Positions 43,102 to 50,388 of a DNA stretch of 64,000 nucleotides are shown here, in pieces. Positions within the stretch are counted from its first letter, which is position 1; each line of letters begins with the position of its first letter. The DNA is taken from the NCBI GenBank assembly GCA_963767475.1, contig CAVYEI010000001.1, positions 124,001 to 188,000 of the forward strand, read 5' to 3'. This DNA is from WHSW01 sp963767475. GTDB taxonomy: Bacteria; Actinomycetota; Thermoleophilia; Solirubrobacterales; 70-9. The notes under the pieces are model-generated. The model was not told where the DNA came from. It saw nothing but the letters and a program-made list of their open reading frames with translations, and did no database searches. Made by a program: the position numbers and the translations under genes.

Positions 43102-43308
43102 TCAGACCTCCGTGTCCGCTTCGATGCCTTTGCCGCCCCTATCCGCAGAAGGGGAGTTCTCCAAACCTGCTCGTTGTGCGAACCCGACAAGGTCCGAGAC
43201 GCCCTGAACGACCTGCGTCTCGCCGTTGCCGACATGCTCGACCTGCCCCACGAACCGTCCAGCGGCGAGCCCCTCTGGCACGAGCCGGATGACGAGCGTC
43301 ACGAGCAT
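43102..43308 (-). CDS. Small conserved protein between SARP-like regulator and giant secreted protein
   Basis: A 68-aa protein (MLVTLVIRLVPEGLAAGRFVG...). The pattern VIRL...GRFVGQVEHVGNGETQVV...LVGFAQRAG resembles small actinobacterial proteins often found beside regulators, but the family has no name I can give. It has no signal or membrane segment. It ends 4 nt before the start of the giant secreted protein, so the two are likely cotranscribed. GGCGTCCAA repeats lie 22-64 nt upstream of its ATG. No ribosome site is obvious, which leaves some doubt that it is real. Confidence 0.5.
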   Translation of the reverse strand: MLVTLVIRLVPEGLAAGRFVGQVEHVGNGETQVVQGVSDLVGFAQRAGLENSPSADRGGKGIEADTEV

Positions 43309-43329
43309 GCCCGGCGATGGTCGAGGTCA

Positions 43330-43372
43330 GGCGTCCAATGGGCGTCCAACGGACCCAAACGGGGGCGTCCAA
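43330..43372. promoter_or_regulatory. Direct repeats GGCGTCCAA, candidate SARP-like binding site
   Basis: Three exact GGCGTCCAA copies lie at 43330-43338, 43341-43349 and 43364-43372, starting 11 and then 23 bp apart. A degenerate copy, GGACCCAAA, lies at 43351. Direct repeats of 11- or 22-bp period are the usual target of SARP-type winged-helix/BTAD activators. The regulator encoded next door ends 19 bp away. Confidence 0.6.
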
Positions 43373-43390
43373 GGGACGCCCAGGGGTGGT

Positions 43391-46354
43391 TCAGCCGCCG
43401 GTCGCGGTTCGCAGGCGAGTCAGCCGTTCGGAGTCGCCGAGGCCGAGCTGCTCACGCACCGAGCCCGCCCGCTCGACCAGGGTCGCGGCGCTCCCGCGCC
43501 GGCCCTGGAACAGCAGCAGCTCGGCGGCGCGCAGGTAGCGCTCCTCATCCAGCGGCTCCGTGGCCTGCGCCTGGTCGAGCAGCCGGATCGCCTCGTCGAC
43601 GTCGCCACGCTCGACCGCGTCCTCGGCCAGCAGGTCGAGCAGCTCGAGAAAGCGACGCTGCAGGCGCTCGCGCGGGGCGGTCGCCCAGGCCTCGTAGCGA
43701 TCGCCGGGCAGGAGCTCTCCCTTGTAGCGCGCCAGCGCCGTGCGCGCGAGTCCGGGGCGCTCCTCGCCCGGGGCCGCGAGCGCGGCCTCGGCCGCCTGCT
43801 CGAAGCCGCGCGCGTCGACCTCGCTCGGGCCCAGCACCAGCGACTCGCCGTCTCGCTGGACCAGCTCTCCGCAGCTCGCCCGCAGCCGGTTGAGCAGGTT
43901 TCGCAGGCGGCTGCGGCCCGTCGACTCCGCCACCCCGGGCCACAGCGTCTCGATCGCCTCGCCCGCGGCCAGCGGCTGCGAAGCCAGCGCCAGCAGCTTG
44001 ACCAGGGTCGAGGGACGCCCGGCCGGTGGTTCCAGCGCCCGTCCTCCCGCGGCGATCCCGAAGCCGCCCAGCAGCGTGATCACGTGCGCTCGATCGTCCT
44101 CGCCCGCAGCGACCGCCGCCCGCGAGCCGGCGGCGCTCGCCAGCGGGCGGACGATCGCGTCGACGTCGGGCTCGTGCAGCGCCGGCAGGTCGCCGCGACC
44201 GAGCTCGGCCGCCGACTCATAGGCCTGAGCGGCGAGCTCGCCGGCGACCGGGTCGTCGCGGCGCGACGCCGCCAGCGCCCGCAGAAGCAGCGTCCGCCAC
44301 TCGTCACGAGGCGCCTGCTGCGGCGAACCAGCGAACGCCACCAGCGCCTCCTCGGCGGCCACCGGGTCGCCCCAGCGCGCCTCGACCGCGCCGGTCGCGA
44401 TCCAGCCGATCTCCGGATAGCCGTCGGCCTCGGCGCGTTCGGCGGCGCGCTTCGCGTACTCCTCAGCGGCCTCGCGCCTGCCGCTGCGCGCCAGCGCCAG
44501 CGCCGCGTCGGCGAGAAACTCGGTCCCGGTCGGATGCTCGAACCAGTCGCCCGGATGAAGCTCGGCGGTGCGGATGCGCTGGATCGTCGCCGGCTCGTCG
44601 CCGCGCAGCGAGGCGAGCGTGGTTCCGGTCCAGGCGGCGTAGGCCTGGACTCGATGATCGCCGAGCGTGCGACCGATCGCGGCGGCCTCGCCGACGGCGG
44701 CCTCGGCCTCGTCGAAGCGCCCGACGTAGGCGAGCGCCTCGCCGAGGAAGGTGGCGGCGGCGGCTCGCTCCGATCCGGTCTCGGGCAACAGCGCCAGCGC
44801 CGCCGTCATCTGGGTCACCGCCTGCTCGAGATCGCCGCGGGCGAAGGCGACGCGGTAGCCGAGCCCGGTGAGCGTGCGCGCCTCCCACTCGACCTCGCCG
44901 GCGAGCCGGCAGAGCGCCGCCGCCTCGCCCAGCCTGCGCTCCGCCAGCAGCATCGAGGCGGGATCGCCACGCCAAGCCTCGACCCGGGCGAGTGCCGAGA
45001 GTGCCCGGGCGCGGGTCGTCGCCTCCTGCCCGCCGGCCTGCTCGAGGATCGACGAAGCCTCCGCCTCGACCTCCTCGCCGGGCTCGACGATTGCTCGCGT
45101 GGCGACCAGCTCGGCCTCGACCTCGCGCCGTTCGGCCGCCTGCTCGACCAACTTCAGCGCCTGGCCGAGCAGCTCGGCGCGGTACTCGAGGTCGACCTCC
45201 TGCTCGGCCAGCCGCGCCACCTGGACGAGCGCGAAAGGATGCGCGGCGAGCGCCTCCGGCGGCATGGTGGTCAGGATCGCGCGCAGCTCGGCGAGATCGA
45301 GCGACGCCAGGTCCTGCCAGCGTCGCGCCGCCAGCAGCTCGGTGACCCCCTCCGGGTCGGCCGTCCGCGAGAGCAGCGCCAGCCCGGTGGCGAGCTCCGC
45401 GGCGTCGGCGTAGGCGGCCGCCGCAGCTCGCCCCGCCGGCCGCGGCAGCGGCGCGCGGGCGGCGAGCTCGTCGCGGATCGGATCGGCGAGCTCGGCCCAT
45501 CCAGGGCGCCTGGATCGCAGCGGCAGGCCCGCGTCGGAGAGCAGCTCCAGCGACCCGGGCCCGGCGCAGGCGGAGGCGACCGCGTCGGAGAGCAGCGGCA
45601 GATGCGCGAGCTCGGCTATCCGCCGCTGAGCCTTCTCGTCGACGCCGGCGAGCAACTCGTCGAGCAGCCCGCCCACCGTCGCCGCGCCGGCGCCGGCGCC
45701 GATCAGCGGACCGGCGGGGTCGCGGGCGATCGAGCCCGCGACCAGCGCCGAAGCGGCGGGCCAGCCGAGCGCCAGCCGGCGAACCTCGTCGACCTGCTGA
45801 TCGGTCGGCGGCTCGCCGAGAGCGCCGGCGAGCAGCGCACGCACCTCCTCGTCATCGAAGGCGAGCGCAGCCGCGTCCAGGTGCGCGGCGCCGAGCGTGC
45901 CGGTGAGCGCGGTGAGCCGGGCGTCGAGCCGGCGACCGACGAGCAGCAGACGGTGGCCGCCGCTCAGCTCCCGGGCCAGGTCCGCGAGCAGGCCGGCGGC
46001 CTCGCCGGTGGCATGCTGGGCCTCCTCGACCACCAGCAACACCGGCTCGGGCGCCCGGTCGAGGGCGCCGGCGACATCGGCCGCGGTCGAGCCCGTGAGC
46101 GCCGCGGCGCTGTCGGAGAGCCCGGCGCGCCGAAGCCCGCGACGCAGGGCTCCGATCAGCTGCTCGGCATCGTCGGTGTCGCGTTCGAGCTCGGCCTCGG
46201 CCGAGGCGGTGCCGAGCTCGCGGCGAAGCTCGCTCGCGAGCACGCTCTTGCCGTAGCCGCCGCCGGCCTCGATCAGGCCGACGGGCGCGGCGATCAGCGC
46301 GCCCACGAGTCGCGAGCGCGGCAGATGGAGCGTGGGAAGTACGGGGACGGACAC
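43391..46354 (-). CDS. SARP-like regulator with ATPase, winged helix and BTAD domain
   Basis: A 987-aa cytoplasmic regulator. N-terminal STAND-type ATPase with P-loop AGGGYGKS (about 30-37), VLLVVEEAQHATGEAAG as the second site, a long tetratricopeptide region, and at the C-terminus an OmpR-type winged helix (about 755-850, ITLLGGFGIAAGGRALEPP) followed by a BTAD domain (about 855-985). This order, ATPase first and SARP-type DNA-binding last, is the reverse of AfsR. GTG 46354 gives a sensible N-terminus (LHLPRSRLVGALIAAPVGLIEAGGGYGKS), with GAGG 10 nt upstream. The repeats downstream suggest that it activates the small gene and giant secreted protein. Confidence 0.85.
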   Translation of the reverse strand: MSVPVLPTLHLPRSRLVGALIAAPVGLIEAGGGYGKSVLASELRRELGTASAEAELERDTDDAEQLIGALRRGLRRAGLSDSAAALTGSTAADVAGALDRAPEPVLLVVEEAQHATGEAAGLLADLARELSGGHRLLLVGRRLDARLTALTGTLGAAHLDAAALAFDDEEVRALLAGALGEPPTDQQVDEVRRLALGWPAASALVAGSIARDPAGPLIGAGAGAATVGGLLDELLAGVDEKAQRRIAELAHLPLLSDAVASACAGPGSLELLSDAGLPLRSRRPGWAELADPIRDELAARAPLPRPAGRAAAAAYADAAELATGLALLSRTADPEGVTELLAARRWQDLASLDLAELRAILTTMPPEALAAHPFALVQVARLAEQEVDLEYRAELLGQALKLVEQAAERREVEAELVATRAIVEPGEEVEAEASSILEQAGGQEATTRARALSALARVEAWRGDPASMLLAERRLGEAAALCRLAGEVEWEARTLTGLGYRVAFARGDLEQAVTQMTAALALLPETGSERAAAATFLGEALAYVGRFDEAEAAVGEAAAIGRTLGDHRVQAYAAWTGTTLASLRGDEPATIQRIRTAELHPGDWFEHPTGTEFLADAALALARSGRREAAEEYAKRAAERAEADGYPEIGWIATGAVEARWGDPVAAEEALVAFAGSPQQAPRDEWRTLLLRALAASRRDDPVAGELAAQAYESAAELGRGDLPALHEPDVDAIVRPLASAAGSRAAVAAGEDDRAHVITLLGGFGIAAGGRALEPPAGRPSTLVKLLALASQPLAAGEAIETLWPGVAESTGRSRLRNLLNRLRASCGELVQRDGESLVLGPSEVDARGFEQAAEAALAAPGEERPGLARTALARYKGELLPGDRYEAWATAPRERLQRRFLELLDLLAEDAVERGDVDEAIRLLDQAQATEPLDEERYLRAAELLLFQGRRGSAATLVERAGSVREQLGLGDSERLTRLRTATGG

Positions 46355-46424
46355 TGAGCCGATGCCTCGGCGACAGCCTACGGCCACGCGGCCGCGATCG
46401 TGGCCGGTTCTCGTGACTCGGGGG

Positions 46425-46883
46425 TTAGAGCTCGACGACCGGGTCGCCGGTGGCGATCGTGCCGCCGGCGATGACGTCGGCGCGCAGGCCGCCGCGATGG
46501 ACGAGGCCGCGCAGGACCCCGTCACGGGTCAGCCCCTGGAGGTGGCTGCAGGGCTCGCAGAGCTCGACCCCGACGCACTCCACCCCGCCGACGGCGAAGC
46601 GCTTGCCGACCAGGTCGTTGAGCCGGATGCCCCGGGTGAGGACGTTGCGGCGCGACTCCTCGTGGGTGAGCGCGATCCCGGTCTCGGCCGTGAACGCCTC
46701 CAGCGCCTCGGCCTCGATCAAGGTCAGGTCCTCACCCTTGCCGCGGCGCTCGGGAGAGGGCTGCTCGGTGAAGTAGCGGTCGCCGCGCGGACCCTGGCCG
46801 GCGAGCACCTCGACCGACCCCAGCGGCTCGGGCAGCTGGGACTCGACCGGCGCGATCGCGATCTGCTCGACGACGCCGGCCAT
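46425..46883 (-). CDS. MOSC-domain protein
   Basis: A 152-aa MOSC (molybdenum cofactor sulfurase C-terminal) domain protein. It shows GDRYF and LTLIEAEALEAF, RRNVLTRGIRLNDLVGKRF and the conserved cysteine region CEPCSHLQ. Such proteins act on molybdenum-cofactor-linked sulfur or N-hydroxylated compounds; the role here is open. It starts 15 nt after the zinc-ribbon/HTH gene and is probably in its operon. Confidence 0.85.
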   Translation of the reverse strand: MAGVVEQIAIAPVESQLPEPLGSVEVLAGQGPRGDRYFTEQPSPERRGKGEDLTLIEAEALEAFTAETGIALTHEESRRNVLTRGIRLNDLVGKRFAVGGVECVGVELCEPCSHLQGLTRDGVLRGLVHRGGLRADVIAGGTIATGDPVVEL

Positions 46884-46898
46884 CGCCGCGCGTCGGTG

Positions 46899-47294
46899 TT
46901 ACTTGGCCTCGGCCTCGAGGCGCTTGCGCGCCTTGAGCACCGCGGGGACCGAGCAGCGCACGACCTTGGCGATCTCGCCGTTGGGACGGTCGGGATCGCG
47001 GTCGATCTCGAAGTCGATCAGCGCCGTGGTGCGGATCTTCGCCCGCTCCTCGAGCGTCGCGGTATCCGGGGCGGCCGCGTCGGCCTCCTCGGTCGCCAGC
47101 GCGCGCCGGCAGGAGAGGCAGTAGGTCTTGTCGCCGCGCTTCATCCAGCCGGGCGGGGTCCCACGACGCTCGTGCCCGGGCATCTGGCGGCTGACGACGC
47201 CGCAGCGCGCGCAGTGAAACTCGGTCGTGGTGCCACGACGGCGAGAGGGCTTGTTGACGGCGCGATGAGTGCCGGTATCGGCGACAGATGACAT
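46899..47294 (-). CDS. Zinc-ribbon / helix-turn-helix protein
   Basis: A 131-aa protein. A basic N-terminus leads into a zinc ribbon with C28-x2-C31 and C59-x2-C62 (HCARCGVV ... YCLSCRRA). The C-terminal part (about 80-128) has the helix-turn-helix-like sequence GEIAKVVRCSVPAVLKARKRL. It looks like a small DNA- or RNA-binding regulator. ATG 47294 follows AAGGAG by 5 nt. Upstream is a structured leader shared with the DEAD-box helicase gene, and the first residues MSSVADTG parallel MSSFADLG there. Its promoter has a clear -35/-10 pair with a palindrome over the -35. Confidence 0.72.
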   Translation of the reverse strand: MSSVADTGTHRAVNKPSRRRGTTTEFHCARCGVVSRQMPGHERRGTPPGWMKRGDKTYCLSCRRALATEEADAAAPDTATLEERAKIRTTALIDFEIDRDPDRPNGEIAKVVRCSVPAVLKARKRLEAEAK

Positions 47295-47298
47295 CTGT
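47284..47298. repeat. Palindrome over the start codon
   Basis: ACAGATG-A-CATCTGT is a perfect 15-bp inverted repeat across ATG 47294. It could be a dimer binding site or a 5-bp RNA hairpin hiding the start. Confidence 0.5.
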
Positions 47299-47299
47299 A

Positions 47300-47366
47300 C
47301 TCCTTGTGAGCGATGGAAGATCCGAGGACCCCGACAGCACTCACTGGCGCACGACGGAACGAACTC
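47300..47366 (-). ncRNA. Structured 5' leader, copy A (zinc-ribbon/HTH gene)
   Basis: On the minus strand GUGAGUG (47344-47338) pairs with CGCUCAC (47312-47306), 7 bp with one U-G wobble, closing a 25-nt loop. The stem abuts the AAGGAG ribosome site (47305-47300). The same leader with compensating changes precedes the DEAD-box gene (copy B, 51619-51685). The predicted transcript starts near 47392, about 98 nt before the ATG. Confidence 0.6.
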
Positions 47367-47398
47367 GGGGGCCGCGTCTGAACGACCCGGGATCAACC

Positions 47399-47427
47399 AG
47401 GATATCAAGTCGCCGACTTCGTAACAA
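47399..47427 (-). promoter_or_regulatory. Promoter of the zinc-ribbon/HTH gene
   Basis: On the minus strand -35 TTGTTA (47427-47422), a 17-bp spacer and -10 TATCCT (47404-47399) form a good sigma-70-like promoter, with transcription start expected near 47392. The -35 lies within the palindrome CGTAAC-AAGT-GTTACG (47420-47435). Confidence 0.55.
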
Positions 47428-47435
47428 GTGTTACG
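47420..47435. promoter_or_regulatory. Palindrome CGTAAC-AAGT-GTTACG, candidate operator
   Basis: A perfect 6-bp-arm inverted repeat that covers the -35 box of the zinc-ribbon/HTH promoter. The position is that of a repressor site. Confidence 0.5.
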
Positions 47436-47459
47436 TGATCTCAGGCGTGGGAGGCCCGC

Positions 47460-48053
47460 TCAGCGGGCGTCGGTCAAGAAGCCGTCTGGGCGGGTGCACC
47501 GGTGCGAGCGCTGGTCCTCGCGACCGAGGCGGTTGCGGACCAGGCCGAGCGCCAGCTGGACGTCCACTGGGCCCCCGGAGCGCACGCGGCGGGCAAGCTT
47601 GGCGACCCCGCGGACGTCGCCGATCGTGATCGGGCCGGCGCTCTTCGAGCTTGGCCGCAAGGAGAGGCCTCTATCCGAGCGGCAGACGGCGCCACAGATC
47701 TGCTCGGCGCGGACCCCTACCTCGCCGAGAATCGCGCTCAGGATCTCGGTCTCGCGCATCACCCGGCCGACGAGCTCGGCGCGGCCGTCGCCGGGAGCGC
47801 GCTCGACGTCGATCGCGGTGATCCCGTTGACGCCGATGCAGAGGTGATCGATCGTCGTCGCGGTGGCCGGAACGGCAAGATCGTGGAGCACGACGACGCC
47901 GGAGCCTTTCAGCTGCTTGACCAGCCGGCGCTCGATCCGCTCGAGCGCATCGAGGTCGACGGTCTCGGGGTGCGCGGTGACGGTTTCGCCCGCGCGGGAA
48001 CGCAGCTCATAACCCTGAGCGGTGCCCAGACGCGGGAGCGATTCGCTTTCCAC
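47460..48053 (-). CDS. NERD-domain protein
   Basis: A 197-aa protein. Residues ~40-130 (ALERIERRLVKQLKGSGVVVLHDLAVPATATTIDHLCIGVNGITAIDVERAPG) resemble the nuclease-related NERD domain, whose core is a restriction-endonuclease-like fold with a D-H and E-x-K-like site; here the last part reads DVERA rather than E-x-K, so catalysis is doubtful. The remainder is unassigned. The GTG follows GGGGGG. It is divergent from the ABC1 kinase; its promoter contains a palindrome. Confidence 0.62.
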   Translation of the reverse strand: MESESLPRLGTAQGYELRSRAGETVTAHPETVDLDALERIERRLVKQLKGSGVVVLHDLAVPATATTIDHLCIGVNGITAIDVERAPGDGRAELVGRVMRETEILSAILGEVGVRAEQICGAVCRSDRGLSLRPSSKSAGPITIGDVRGVAKLARRVRSGGPVDVQLALGLVRNRLGREDQRSHRCTRPDGFLTDAR

Positions 48054-48081
48054 GATCCCCCCATCGGCAGAAACGCGGAAA

Positions 48082-48109
48082 AATTTAAGTCTTGCGGCCT
48101 AAATGTCCA
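48082..48109 (-). promoter_or_regulatory. Promoter of the NERD gene with palindrome in the spacer
   Basis: On the minus strand -35 TGGACA (48109-48104), a 16-bp spacer and -10 TAAATT (48087-48082). The inverted repeat ATTTAnG...CnTAAAT (48083-48104) fills the spacer, the classical operator position. Confidence 0.5.
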
Positions 48110-48123
48110 GGCACGGCCGCCGC

Positions 48124-48129
48124 TACCGT
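48124..48129 (+). promoter_or_regulatory. -10-like box TACCGT, leaderless promoter of the ABC1 kinase
   Basis: TACCGT is 7 nt before GTG 48137, so that GTG, not the ATG two codons upstream, is the likely start. Confidence 0.45.
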
Positions 48130-48136
48130 GATGGAC

Positions 48137-49555
48137 GTGGCCGAACCCGAGGAGCCGAAGGCACAGGAACCGACCCGCGGCCGGGTCGCGCGGACGGCGA
48201 AGCTCGGCCGTGTCGCCGCCGGCGGAGCGGCGCGCTGGGCGGGCGGGCGGCTCGACGCCCGCGGCACCGACTCGGAGCGCCAGCGCCGCCGTGGCGACCG
48301 CGTCGTGGCGACGATCGACTCGCTCGTCGACCAGCTCGCGGTCATGCGCGGCGCCGCGATGAAGGCCGGCCAGGTGCTGTCGACGGTCGAGTTCCCCGGG
48401 CTCGACCCCGACCAGGCCGAGTACCTGCAGCAGCGCCTCGCCTCGCTTCGCGACAACGTGCCCGCGGTCGACTGGAAGCAGATCCGCGGCGTGCTCGAGG
48501 CCGAGTGGGGCCAGCCTCCGGAGCAGGTGCTGGCCGAGATCGACCCCGAGCCGGCCGCCGCCGCCAGCATCGGCCAGGTGCACCGCGGGCGCTCGCTCGA
48601 GGGCGCCGAGGTCGCGGTCAAGGTCCAGTACCCCGGGATCGCCGAGGCGGTCGAGTCCGACATGCGCAACCTGCGCATGCTCTCCCCGCTGCTGCGCCGG
48701 CTGATGCCGGGGCTCGAGGTCAAGGACGTGCTCGCCGAGCTCGCCCAGCGGGTGATCGAGGAGTGCGACTACGAGCTCGAGGCCGCCAACCACCGCCGCA
48801 TCGCCCGCTTCTGGCGCTCGCACCCGTTCGTGCGCGTGCCCACGGTCGATACCTCGCTCAGCCGCCGGCGGGTCCTGGTCAGCGAGTGGGTCGACGGGAT
48901 CAGCTTCGAGCAGGTCGCGGAGCTCGACGACCCCGTCCGCGACCGCTACGCGGAGATCGTCTACCGCTTCTTCTACGCCAACGCCGCCGAGCTCGACATC
49001 GCGCTCGGCGACCCGCACCCGGGCAACTACCTGCTCTGCGACGACGACCGGGTCGCCTTCTTCGACTTCGGCATGATCCGCGAGCTGCCGCGCGAGTACC
49101 TGCATCGCGAGGGGCAGGTGTTCGCCGCGATCCGCGACTCCGACGCCCCGGCGCTGCTGGCGGCGATGCGCGAGCTCGGCTACCTGCCCGGGCTCTCGGT
49201 GGAGTGGGACGCGAACGTGATCCTCGAGGGCATGCGCCAGGCCGGCTGGTGGTTTCTGGACTCCGAGCCGCGGCGCTTGGCGCCCGAGGACCTGTGGCGC
49301 GGCAGCGAGTCGTTTCGCGACGGCTCCGCCGCCGATGCCTACGAGCAGATGCGGCGAATGACGCTGCCGCCCGAGGCATTGCTGCTGCGCCGGATGGAGG
49401 GGATCCTGTTCCAGATCGCCTCGACCGTGCGCGCCGAGGCCAACTGGGGGGAGTTGCTTGCCGAGCTGGTCGAGGGCGGCGAGCCGGCGACCGAGCTCGG
49501 CGCCGAGCACGCCGAATGGCTGCAGCGAGGCGTAGCCGAGCCGCGCCGCCGTTGA
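48137..49555 (+). CDS. ABC1/UbiB-family atypical kinase
   Basis: A 472-aa member of the AarF/UbiB/ADCK family. Motifs: KxGQ (MKAGQVLS), the alanine-rich nucleotide loop AAASIGQVH, AVKVQYPG with the catalytic-type lysine, DPHPGN and FFDFGM. In bacteria such proteins support isoprenoid quinone or lipid metabolism; this organism probably uses menaquinone. The start is GTG by the leaderless rule (ATG 48131 is the alternative). It is 10 nt upstream of the EEP gene. Confidence 0.9.
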   Translation: MAEPEEPKAQEPTRGRVARTAKLGRVAAGGAARWAGGRLDARGTDSERQRRRGDRVVATIDSLVDQLAVMRGAAMKAGQVLSTVEFPGLDPDQAEYLQQRLASLRDNVPAVDWKQIRGVLEAEWGQPPEQVLAEIDPEPAAAASIGQVHRGRSLEGAEVAVKVQYPGIAEAVESDMRNLRMLSPLLRRLMPGLEVKDVLAELAQRVIEECDYELEAANHRRIARFWRSHPFVRVPTVDTSLSRRRVLVSEWVDGISFEQVAELDDPVRDRYAEIVYRFFYANAAELDIALGDPHPGNYLLCDDDRVAFFDFGMIRELPREYLHREGQVFAAIRDSDAPALLAAMRELGYLPGLSVEWDANVILEGMRQAGWWFLDSEPRRLAPEDLWRGSESFRDGSAADAYEQMRRMTLPPEALLLRRMEGILFQIASTVRAEANWGELLAELVEGGEPATELGAEHAEWLQRGVAEPRRR

Positions 49556-49565
49556 GGCGCCTCAT

Positions 49566-50366
49566 TTGACGCTGAAGCTCCTGAGCTGGAACGTCGCCGG
49601 GCGCACCAAGCTGCTGGGCGAGCAGACCGCCGCCGCCGTCCGCCAGGAGCCCGACCTCGTCTGCCTGCAGGAGATCCGTCCCAGCACCCGCGACGGCTGG
49701 GCCGACGCGCTCGCCGAGGTGGGCCTCGTCCACGCGCTCGACTCGGGCGAGTTTCGCAACAACCGCCGCCTGTTCAACCTGACCGTGGCGCGCTGGCCGC
49801 TGACCGAGCTGCCGGCGATCGCCGCCCCGCATCCCGAGCGGGTGCTCTCGACCGTGGTCGAGACGCCGCACGGCCTGCTCGACCTCCACAACGCCCACGT
49901 CCCCCCGGCCCAGAGCCGCGGCTTTCTCAAGGTCGAGACCTGCGAGGCGATCTACGAGCGGCTCGCCCGCCCCAGCGATCGACACCGGGTGCTCTGCGGC
50001 GATCTCAACCTGCCGCGCGAGGAGACCGTGCACGGCGAGGTGATCACCTTCGCCGAGAACCACCCGCAGTTCCTCGAGCGCTGGGACGCGGCGGAGCGCT
50101 CGCTGCTGCCCGGGCTCGCCGAGTGGGACCTCGCCGATTGCTTCCGCGCCCTGCACGGCTATGACCGCCGCGACGTGAGCTGGGTCTTTCACACCCGCGC
50201 CCGGCGCAAGGCCGGCTTCCGGCTCGATCACGTGCTCGCCTCGGCGAGCCTGGGCGCGATCTGGTGCGATTACCAAAGCGATTGGCGCGAACAGGGCCTC
50301 TCGGATCACTCCGCGATCGAGACCCTGTTCGAGCCGAATGGAGCGCAAGGCTCCAAGTTTTCTTAG
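49566..50366 (+). CDS. Endonuclease/exonuclease/phosphatase family protein
   Basis: A 266-aa EEP-fold metal-dependent phosphodiesterase or nuclease. Motifs: LLSWNVAG, LVCLQEI (metal-binding Glu), NAHVPP, LCGDLNLPR (catalytic Asp-Asn), FRLDHVLAS and the final SDHSAI with the catalytic Asp-His. It is without signal, so intracellular. It could be an exodeoxyribonuclease III-like or phosphatase protein; the AP-endonuclease signature is not complete. TTG start; likely cotranscribed with the ABC1 kinase. Confidence 0.85.
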   Translation: MTLKLLSWNVAGRTKLLGEQTAAAVRQEPDLVCLQEIRPSTRDGWADALAEVGLVHALDSGEFRNNRRLFNLTVARWPLTELPAIAAPHPERVLSTVVETPHGLLDLHNAHVPPAQSRGFLKVETCEAIYERLARPSDRHRVLCGDLNLPREETVHGEVITFAENHPQFLERWDAAERSLLPGLAEWDLADCFRALHGYDRRDVSWVFHTRARRKAGFRLDHVLASASLGAIWCDYQSDWREQGLSDHSAIETLFEPNGAQGSKFS

Positions 50367-50388
50367 TTCCGGGGGAGGCGCGCGATGA

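Noticed and set aside
43226..46357. A ~1000-codon open frame on the plus strand opposite the SARP-like regulator
   Set aside because: Arg/Gln/Gly-rich shadow without motifs; the regulator on the minus strand has full ATPase, winged-helix and BTAD signatures.
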